DNA from: Carposina sasakii | Taxonomy: Eukaryota; Arthropoda; Insecta; Lepidoptera; Carposinidae | Direction of reading: 5' to 3' | DNA length: 64,000 bases | Assembly: GCA_014607495.2 (NCBI GenBank) | Contig: CP053160.1 | Location: forward strand, 14,260,001-14,324,000 | In this document: positions 57,201 through 64,000 of the stretch, piece by piece | How the letters are laid out: each line of letters opens with the position of its first letter | Numbering within the stretch: the stretch's first letter is position 1 | Program-made: the position numbers and the translations under genes | The notes under the pieces: model-generated | Databases searched by the model: none | What the model saw: only the letters and a program-made list of their open reading frames with translations | Told to the model about the DNA's origin: nothing

Positions 57201-58026
57201 GGTCGGCTGTGGCACTCAGGATCCTGGCACAAATAGCCACTGCCACCAAGTGGGATAGGAATACCACCCACATCGCCATTAAGTCGGCGAAGGAACGGAC
57301 GTTTCTCTCCCGCCGTCCTCTGCTTGTTTTCTGTGGTGGCAGGATTTCGGCTAGCTTCTTTAGGTCTTTACATGTGAATGCTGGAAAAAGATGTTATGTA
57401 AATTATAGAGCATTTCCTACTTTTTAAATAAGCCGCTACTGTTATCGCGGATATCGAATACCGTTAGATGAAGTAGCTGATATTATAGTCACGCACAACG
57501 TGTTTTACATACATAAAGAGAAGCGTATAAGTAAACCACAGAACGGTTAATATTACCTGTTCTGTGAAGTAAACCATCTACGTAATTACAATTAGGTATG
57601 TACCTATATACTTACGTGAATTTTAAGAAAACCTGAAAAAAAACACGTAATTTTCCGATAAACTTTGTTTCGCGGACTAAAACAAAAAGATTTTGCTACC
57701 GACACTCTCCACAAGTTTTTAGTATGTAGTAGGTATACATACCTACATTCTATTCTATTGGATATATCCCACATTCTCGGTTTGTAACTACCTATACTCC
57801 TTCTATAATCTGAAAGAGCTATATCATCAACTGAGCCATGCTTATACTCACTGGCGACAACAACAAAAGCAGCCAGCACACCCACAGCAAACACGGTGCA
57901 GTAGCTCGAGTTGGCAGCAGCCAGCGGCGCCAGCAGCAGCGTGCCGAGGGTCCAGCGAGCCCCGCACGCCTCAGCCCCGGTTAGGATGCTGAGCGTGCCA
58001 CTCAGCTTGCTCTGTGGCTCTGCCAT
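51283..58026 (-). CDS. Divergent SLC7-like (CAT-type) transporter, twelve exons
   Basis: Exons: 58026-57852, 57380-57070, 56818-56690, 56419-56265, 55823-55582, 54915-54766, 54147-53998, 53709-53486, 53121-52956, 52312-52148, 51911-51755 and 51286-51283. All have GT-AG borders and consistent phases, giving 675 residues. The order of hydrophobic segments matches cationic amino acid transporters: VAICARILSATADHV stands where CATs have ARAWS, then AAGAPVSYAFSVVLPSK, then a SHMITLMNASHLLGIV segment like FMSIGTLLAYT, a large Ser/Asp/Glu-rich cytoplasmic insert (exons 7-8), and two more hydrophobic pairs (exons 9-10). The CAT signature GAGIYVLT in the first membrane segments is not present, so substrate binding may differ or be lost. 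Assignment to SLC7 is by architecture and weak motif likeness. An acidic frame continues beyond the UGA stop. Confidence 0.75.
51418..51600 (-). repeat. Lep1-like repeat in the last intron of the SLC7-like gene
   Basis: On the plus strand it begins AACTAGCTGTTGCCCGCGAC plus TTCGTCCGCG, then AAGTAGCCTATGTCCTTTCT and AAATCGGTTCAGTAGCTTTG. The far end is missing. Confidence 0.75.
52610..52830. repeat. Interspersed repeat related to sequence at 20.6 and 39.2 kb
   Basis: AGTTGCTAGCTTAGCGCC and GAGTTCCTTAGTTTACATGC followed by GATGCAGCTGATG resemble 20570-20830 (around the hAT MITE). CAAGTTGCTAGCTCATTC at 39.28 kb shares the same core. It is an old, diverged family within intron 9. Confidence 0.4.
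54290..54655 (+). repeat. Lep1-related repeat in intron 6 of the SLC7-like gene
   Basis: It starts CTATACATATAATAAAAATG and ends TTCGCGGGCGTCCACTA. It contains a (TCTGTTTGTCGGTTTG) microsatellite and ATCCCGGGAAAATGTTTTTA, shared with the 38.3 kb copy. Confidence 0.8.
55007..55245 (+). repeat. Lep1-like repeat in intron 5 of the SLC7-like gene
   Basis: It starts TACTAATATTATAAAGAGGT and ends GCGAGGGCGGGCCACTAGTA. GGACTTGGTACTAAT occurs on both sides (54961 and 55273), suggesting a wider local duplication. Confidence 0.7.
56075..56200 (-). repeat. Degenerate Lep1-like fragment in intron 4
   Basis: GCTAGCTGGTGTCTGCGACT and ATAGCTTTTGCGTGAAAAAG keep the order of the reversed family consensus, with much divergence. 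Confidence 0.45.
57529..57574. mobile_element. 30-bp palindromic micro-element with perfect 8-bp duplication, copy 2
   Basis: AAGTAAAC at 57529-57536 and 57567-57574 brackets 57537-57566. The insert is arm CACAGAACGGT, centre TAATATT, arm ACCTGTTCTGTG, one base shorter in the left arm than the 27.85 kb copy. It lies in intron 1 of the SLC7-like gene. Confidence 0.85.
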
Positions 58027-58029
58027 CTT

Positions 58030-59125
58030 ATTGGGTATGACACTGTGATGATGTTGACAGTTTTGTTATAGTGGGTGCTTTTATATTTAATACGTTCTGT
58101 TTAACACGAGGCTAGGTAAACAAAGGAATTTGTTAATAACAAATTAAATAATTTAACACTCCTTTATATTAAAAAGTAGTACATAAAAATAGATTGAATA
58201 TGCTGTAGCTTAAAAAAGTTTACTATGTATCTATCTACAGCAAAAAAGCTGTAACGGCAATTCCCAATTAAAATGTGCCCAATCACATTTTAATTTGCTT
58301 CATTTTTTGTGCCTACCTCCCCCTAATGATGAGAATTAATTACTACTACTTTTACTAAACCTACTCTGGCTTCTGGTAGGTATTCTATTATTACCTATTA
58401 TAGCTAAATACTGCATCTGTCCAAAAAAGTGAACACACCTAAAATTTAAGTCGATATTATGGAAGGTACGCAATATTTTATGTTTACCCAGATAGTAGTT
58501 ATAAAAGTTAGTTAATAAATAAATAAAACAATAAATGCTTTCTTAGACAGGAATAACAGTCAAATTCGTTGCATAATCTTGAAGAAATATTCGCAAACAG
58601 CAAAGCTAAGTTCACAAAACTTACAGATTATAGATAGTTAACTTTAGAGTTTAACATTAAAAACGCCTTATAATCTAATATACACCACCTTGAAAATTAT
58701 AGGTACTTACCATTATTACAAACACAGGGTTAAGGGCACTTCAATTTTAAAAAACTTCACTACATTGCTAACTTTTAATCACTATTTATTATCACATAAT
58801 AATAGTACGCAGGCACTTTTTGTTATAAAACCGTATATAAGTGAAAATTGCGAAAATATCCGACGTATTGTAAATGTTTATGCGACAGATCGAGGAGCGC
58901 CGGCATATACCTGTGTCTCTGTTGTTCAGCCACTAATCGATATTGTCGAGTTACTGGGGTGACTATGCTTGGGAAAGTTGCCGATAATTGGGACAAAATA
59001 ACACTGGAAAAGTTTGTTAACAGTTATTTTAATGAAGTAGGTACATTGTCTATTTTCAGTGTGGTCAATTATGACATGACTAATATTGTATGTCTTGAGA
59101 AAAAATACTTAAAATATTAAGTAAT
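58030..59125. other. Upstream region of the SLC7-like gene
   Basis: AT-rich. Open frames of about 90 codons on the plus strand (58690-59120) have no protein-like features. The promoter should be here but no TATA element stands out. Confidence 0.4.
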
Positions 59126-59127
59126 AA

Positions 59128-59360
59128 TAAATAAATAATAAATATTCACACACTACACAACACATTAACCTAGTCCCACGTTAAGATCCCTAAGGTCTTG
59201 TGTCGCGGGTACTAAGCAACGGTATATATATAAATACATAGATAAGTATAGAAACATCCATGACTCGGAAACAAACATCGATATGCACCTACCGGGATTC
59301 AAACCCAAGACCTATGGCGTCGCAGGCAGGGTCACTACCTACTAGACCAATCGGCCGTCG
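59128..59360 (-). mobile_element. tRNA-derived SINE, copy 2
   Basis: It has the same structure as the 16.5 kb copy: AT-rich tail at the left, TAAGATCCCTAAGGTCTTGT in the body, the B-box complement CGGGATTCAAACCC and the A-box region CTAGACCAATCGGCCGTC at the right. Confidence 0.85.
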
Positions 59361-59364
59361 GCAG

Positions 59365-60260
59365 TAAGGTTCTAGAGTTCAGGGGATTTCCATGAAATGA
59401 ACATAAGTAGGATTGTTTCCATCGTGGAAACGAGATGCCTATCCCCTATGTTTGGCAGTACAATTTGTATTTAATTTTATGAAACTATTGCGTAACAACA
59501 CCTTTTTAATTCAGGAGCACTACGCGCGTAGCGTGTAGCAATTGCTACGAAATTCGTAGCAACCGTGAAAATTCTCTACCTAAATAATAAACTAACTTTT
59601 TCGTAGCATAAGTTTCATGTGGTTTTACAATGTTGAAATACCTTACATTAAATTATGTTTTATTACTATTTAAGGAAGTATTCTTTCCCGTCGTTTGTTG
59701 TAAGTAATAACTGAAATACTTAATGTATGGACAACATACATCGTTTAATATAAGGCTTCGCATTAAACGCTTGGTGTAGCCTATCACCTCGCTTACCTAT
59801 GCGAAAGTTAGCTACAATATGGTAGGTACCATAAGTAAAGGACCCTGTACATGTAACAGATGATGTTATGTACTAAAGTGTCATTAACTAAAAAGAATAC
59901 TTTCATTTGATTTTCAAGAAACCAATTTCATCACGCCATGTGACATAGTAACATATATATACAAGATGATCAAATATAACGTTTCCAATTATTGGTTTTT
60001 TATCTGTTTTGTTTTATTTTATCTATTTTACGAGTATTTACTCTGTACAACCAGACATTGGACCATACACTTGGGTCTAATACTCATTCAAAGAGTCATT
60101 TAGCATGAAGATTGTACGAGTAATTAACAAGTTTCCGGGTTTAGCTCTTCATTTAATGGATTCTGGTAACAGGCACCTCAGTGGTAGAATTAACTGGAAC
60201 AAGTCTTCATTGCCCAAGTGATGTTTACCAGAAATCGCAAGATATCAACATAAATTGCGT
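59365..60260. other. Intergenic stretch with small hairpins
   Basis: GTTTCCATCGTGGAAAC at 59419-59435 is a perfect 7-bp stem with a 3-base loop. GTAGCGTGTAGCAATTGCTA near 59530 belongs to a CTACG/CGTAG cluster. No genes are seen. Confidence 0.4.
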
Positions 60261-60261
60261 A

Positions 60262-60398
60262 AGTGCGTTTCACTAGATATGTAGTTCCTTTGAATGATGG
60301 CGTTAGTTACTATGTGTATGGCTACATTATCTGTATAACTGCATGTAATAAATGTTAGTTCCCAAACGTTACACGGGTATTATTCTATGAAACGGACT
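60262..60398. mobile_element. MITE of the AGTnCGTTTCA family
   Basis: It begins AGTGCGTTTCACTAGATATG and ends TATTCTATGAAACGGACT, with GAATGATGGCGTTAGTTACT inside. This is the best-preserved copy of the three loci. Confidence 0.75.
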
Positions 60399-60399
60399 C

Positions 60400-61410
60400 A
60401 GTTACGGTAGCTCAGCGGACAACATGTAATTCATGCAATACTGTGTTTAAATTCCATTAGACCGTAATGTCTTATCGCAACAAATCTCTAGTTAAGAAAT
60501 TAGCGTTATATCCCATGGTGTAGAGATCAAAGTTTGTTGTTAGGGTTCGCGGATAAATTGTTGAGAAACAGTATAAGATTTAGTCACCGAGCACTGGAAA
60601 TGCATATGATTAACATTCGGATTAATCATCAATTAAATTGTGCAAAAAACATCCTGTATGATTGACGCATGATTCCCAGATTTTTATGTAATTAGGTATG
60701 TGCAATGTCTATTCTTGTGTTTGTCAAGCTGACGTTCAAGACCGTAGAGGCATCACCAAAATCAGGGAAGTTGGCAACATGAAACCGCAGCAAGATCACC
60801 TATAATACACGATAGGCTGAGGCAGCTAGGTACTTACTTTGATTACTATTTACATAGATGGTTTTCTCTTAAAAATAAGGAAACGGCGCAATGCAAGATT
60901 CTTTGATGCTAACCAAAATAATGTCATCGGAAATCCGAGAGTTTTCGGGCGTGTTGTTTTGGTGTCGAATTCTTTGATACGGGCTGCTTCAAACTTTTCA
61001 GTGTCTGTCTTGATTATCTTACGTTACTCTGGCGGGTCTCATTAAAGCCAATATGCATAGAGAATGGCTTTTCCAAGATATTTTCCATGCTGATTCTGAT
61101 TGTAATATAACCCCTCCCTTGGATGTCTGTCCACATTCGCACCGTTTTACACGTAGAAAGAAAGTAATCTGCTAAGTACCTACCAACTGAATTGAATGAC
61201 AGATTAGGGTATAATAAAGTACTCAGTTTCTAACTCAGTAGGCTAACCCTAGAATCCACATAATTCCAAACTGTTGAATAAACTACACGTCCCCATTTAG
61301 AGTCATTTCAAAATAAACCCTTTGCAAGCGGACTCAAACCTCTGTTTGCTCTAGAACATTAGTATGTGCCATTTATTTATGTACTGAAGAAAGCGCGTGG
61401 GTGTTGATTC
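60400..61410. other. Intergenic stretch upstream of the secreted peptide gene
   Basis: No exon or known repeat is recognised. A 68-codon plus frame at 60839-61045 has no supporting features. Confidence 0.4.
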
Positions 61411-61413
61411 CCT

Positions 61414-61419
61414 TATAAA
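61414..61419 (+). promoter_or_regulatory. TATA box candidate for the secreted peptide gene
   Basis: TATAAA in the context CCCTTATAAACACC lies about 100 bases before the ATG. A transcription start near 61445 would give a short UTR of about 70 bases. The GC-rich stretch that follows (CGCGACCGGGACGTACG) could hold a downstream promoter element. Confidence 0.5.
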
Positions 61420-61515
61420 CACCGGGAGCGGCTCTGTCGGACATAATTCAAATTAGTCGCGACCGGGACGTACGCAAAGCTCCCGTGGGAATAAGCCGGC
61501 GTACTAATTGTGAAA

Positions 61516-62102
61516 ATGAAGTGGTTCAGTGTTTTCGTGGTGGTCGTCTTCTGTCTTACTGTTTTGATTGAGGCATCTCCTTTTAGAGGGGTAGGCGGCC
61601 ATAGTATAGACTACGTAAGTTTCTAATTTTTTAAATAATTTAGGCACCAACTTATCTAATACTTAATGATAATTTTAGAAAGAATTTATTGACATATCTT
61701 TCTATCCTAAATCGAATTTAGATTCTTGAATAATAATAAATAATAATAAATAAATATTCACATACACATTACCTCCCACACAGATCCCAGGTCTTGTGTC
61801 GTGGGTAAGCAACGGTACATATAAGACATATGACTAATCATCGATATTCATCACATCAATGCAACCATTAGATCAGGGCTACCCTCTGTCAAAGAAAGGT
61901 TCCTCTTATCATTAGTATGCTAGAAAAAAAAAGGTTTTCATTTGCCATTATTCCCACATAAGTTGCACCATTTGACCACCAGTTTTGATTGCAGCTGGAA
62001 GCCATTCGGCGCATGCAGCAGATTCCCCAGTGGCACTGCATGAGGTACCGGCGCTACCAACTGCACGGACCATGCAACAGGTGGCTTATGAGGAGGCTCT
62101 GA
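61516..62102 (+). CDS. Small secreted cationic peptide, two exons, unknown family
   Basis: Exon 1 (61516-61614, donor TAC|GTAAGT) and exon 2 (61995-62102, acceptor GATTGCAG) join in phase 0 to 68 residues. Residues 1-20 form a clear signal peptide with a valine-rich core, probably cut after IEA. The mature part (about 48 residues) is strongly basic, with nine Arg against one Asp and one Glu. It has only two cysteines (residues 48 and 60) that could close a single loop (HCMRYRRYQLHGPCN), and Arg-Arg pairs at 38-39, 52-53 and 66-67. A TATA box precedes the gene. It could be an antimicrobial, hormone-like or structural peptide. I do not recognise it; no function is claimed. Confidence 0.7.
61735..61895 (-). 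mobile_element. Degenerate SINE copy 3, in the peptide-gene intron
   Basis: AATAATAAATAAATATTCAC then GATCCCAGGTCTTGTGTCGT and CATCGATATTCATCACATCA follow the SINE body. The tRNA-like head is mostly lost (ACCATTAGATCAGGG remains). Confidence 0.65.
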
Positions 62103-62149
62103 GAACATCAGGAGGATAGGAGTATCTAGAACTAGGTAGATCTTTGTTA

Positions 62150-63270
62150 AACAGTTTATATGAAATCTTTAATATTAAAAGATTTATAAGATTAAGTACT
62201 TGTTGTGAGACAATACATTGTAATCTAAGTAGATGTAGCCAATGTAGGGATAAAAATATTTAAATATTGGTCACTGTGTTAAATTATCTTATTAGAAGAT
62301 CGCATACAAAGATAGAGTAGGTACTAAACTAAACTTTAATATGCTAAACTATACTACTATTTCCGTAATTAATTAGAGCACCGAATCGTTAGATATTTTA
62401 GATATAAGAAATTTAAATTATCCTAACTTCTATGTCTAGCTACGTATTAGTATTGCTTATATAATTTACAGCAGCAGCACAGATATCAAAAAAGAATCAA
62501 TTCCGTAGATGTGTGTTTAGAACTCCGCGTTTATCGATTTATATAGTCAGTATACTTCCACCATATTTTCTATGATTCTTATCGAGGGCAATTCAAATAT
62601 TTAGGCACATTAGTCACTTTTTAGCGTGATCACCTACATATAAAACATCTGATGATGGTGAGAATCGATATCAAATTATAGCACTAGTCGGTTTTTAATT
62701 GTAGAGAAGTGTAAAGGAAACGAGGGTCTTGATACTTTCTAATGGCAGGGGGAGGCCTATCCAGTAGTACTGCATAGGTGAAGAGGATAATTATAACTGC
62801 GTTTGTCCGAAGGGGTTATGTAGACTAAACGAAGACAAGAGAGTTTTGGGAACAGGGCAGGAAGAAGGAGTAAATTATACTTATATTGTCGTATTTTAGT
62901 AGTGCCCTTTGGGGCTTATATTTGCTGGCACATCTGACATGCCTTCTAAACTTTTTAACGCAATATATATTTGCCCAGCAAAATTTTACAGCTCAACAGG
63001 TTATTTTATTTCATACCATGCGGGGACCATAATTAAGACACATGACACTGACAGTAAAACGTAAGGAATACTTATTAGTAGGTATTTAGGATTTTTTATT
63101 TTCACTGTTAATAAATCAGTACCCAAACAGAAATATCTACAACCCTAATCTTGGTAATCAAGGCAATTTAAAAGTGATTACCATATTACCATATCCATAC
63201 CTACCTATACTTAAATGGAATGTTCAAACACCAAAGAGTGTAAGTGATTATATTATTAATAATGTACATA
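62150..63270. other. Intergenic stretch with an RTE tail relic
   Basis: AT-rich. At 62748-62790, GGAGGCCTATCCAGTAGTAC plus TGCATAGGTGAAGAGGAT is a decayed RTE 3' end. Nothing else is recognised. The 3' UTR of the peptide gene probably lies at its left end, without a canonical AATAAA close by. Confidence 0.45.
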
Positions 63271-63271
63271 C

Positions 63272-63588
63272 TAAAAAAAATGAAAAGAAAAAAAACAAGC
63301 ACTTAGATGTCCGGTGGTCTAGAATTCTAAAATATTATTATGGAATGAATACTATTGAAGAACATAAAATATTTTCTCATGATCGTAACATAACAACTGA
63401 ACAGCCAGGATCCATGAAATATTATTAGCTTGGCTGTCGGATAATGGATCCCGACTGTTCAGTTGTTATGTTACGATCATTAGAAAATATTTTATGTTCT
63501 TCAATAGTATTAATTCCATAATAATATTATAGAATTCTAGACCACCGGACATCCAAGTGCTTGTTTTTTTCATTTCAGTTTTTTTTTA
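63272..63588. mobile_element. Long fold-back element, about 140-bp arms
   Basis: The segment 63272-63415 is the inverted copy of 63444-63588, with a loop of about 28 bases. Over the central 95 bp I count three mismatches. The arms include CCGGTGGTCTAGAATTCT and GAACATAAAATATTTTCT. No clear target duplication is visible. Short open frames across it are by-products. Confidence 0.85.
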
Positions 63589-63944
63589 TTATAGGTATTT
63601 GGTTCTTTTTTAAGCAGTCGGGTTTTTGAATTTTTAAAAAATTATGTTTTTAATTTATACTTTTTTGTTATGACTACCTAGCTAAGTACTAATAGATACG
63701 CCTCAAGAAACATGCTCAACATGCTCGGCAGCAATAAGTTTTCGTCTTGCTGCTGTCTAAAAACTTATATGTGAGAATGGTTGTTACGCAACTTTCAATC
63801 GATATAGATTCTAAACGGTTAGTCTAATCGAAAAATGTCGAGAGAAACCTAAAAAAGATTTTTAAATACCTATTCAACGATATCACACTCGTTATAGTTT
63901 GTCAACTTTAATTTTTTTTCATTTTCACAAAATGGCGTCCAGTA

Positions 63945-63974
63945 GTCCCCATCAGGGATTTGGTATGTCCCCAT
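63945..63974 (-). mobile_element. Micro-insertion, copy D of the ATACCAAATCCCTG family
   Basis: GTCCCCAT at 63945-63952 and at 63967-63974 brackets only CAGGGATTTGGTAT (63953-63966), the complement of ATACCAAATCCCTG. It is the shortest of the four copies and has a perfect 8-bp direct repeat. Confidence 0.65.
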
Positions 63975-64000
63975 ATTGGATTTTCACTAACGTCATGTCT

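Noticed and set aside
58690..59120. Two overlapping 90-codon plus-strand frames
   Set aside because: No domain or splice evidence; the overlapping frames and AT-driven composition suggest chance.
63174..63428. 84-codon frame at the right end
   Set aside because: It reads through one arm of the long fold-back and has no independent support.

Overview
This window looks like nuclear DNA of a butterfly or moth. The evidence is AT-rich sequence, intron-split genes with insect-type proteins, many short Lep1-like (Helitron-type) repeats ending in CTAGT, RTE retrotransposon 3' ends of the kind common in Lepidoptera, and GTAGGTAGGTAC microsatellite. All calls come from reading the sequence by eye. 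Splice sites were placed by matching AG/GT signals and reading frame. No database search was possible.

Layout, left to right. 1-1.4 kb: a decayed CR1/L2-like non-LTR element, minus strand. 3.8-5.0 kb: a DNA element with about 52-bp terminal inverted repeats (TIRs) that contains a THAP-type zinc-finger exon. 5.4-6.2 kb: a head-to-tail pair of a 400-bp repeat. 6.7-12.2 kb: a complete but frameshifted RNase H-bearing non-LTR retrotransposon with a poly(A) tail and a 14-bp target duplication. 13.2-15.9 kb: a single-exon LAP-family leucine-rich-repeat gene (Lap1/Erbin/Densin type). 16-23.9 kb: intergenic DNA with SINE and MITEs. 23.9-28.6 kb: a six-exon cationic amino acid transporter (SLC7), plus strand. 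28.8-33.5 kb: intergenic DNA with several MITEs. 33.6-41.5 kb: an eight-exon acetyl-CoA transporter (SLC33A1/AT-1), minus strand, with introns full of RTE, Lep1-like and Tc1/mariner-like remains. 42-45 kb: a second pair of the 400-bp repeat, a Harbinger transposase relic and another TIR element. 45.1-47.9 kb: PNKP (DNA 3'-phosphatase/5'-kinase), plus strand, lacking a visible 5' exon. 51.2-58.0 kb: a twelve-exon divergent SLC7-like transporter, minus strand. 61.5-62.1 kb: a two-exon gene for a 68-residue secreted cationic peptide that I do not recognise.

The host genes do not form one pathway. Two are amino-acid transporters of the same superfamily about 23 kb apart on opposite strands, one imports acetyl-CoA into the ER, one repairs DNA ends and one is a cell-polarity scaffold.

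The most unusual signal is a set of extremely short insertions, each flanked by direct repeats like target-site duplications. Four loci carry 14-21 bp ending in ATACCAAATCCCTG between direct repeats of 6-8 bp. Two loci carry a 30-31 bp palindrome with perfect 8-bp duplications. These are far shorter than ordinary MITEs. Other points worth checking are an in-frame UGA followed by a strongly acidic open tail at the end of the SLC7-like gene, a GC-AG intron in PNKP, the unknown secreted peptide, and a near-perfect 140-bp-arm fold-back at 63.3-63.6 kb.
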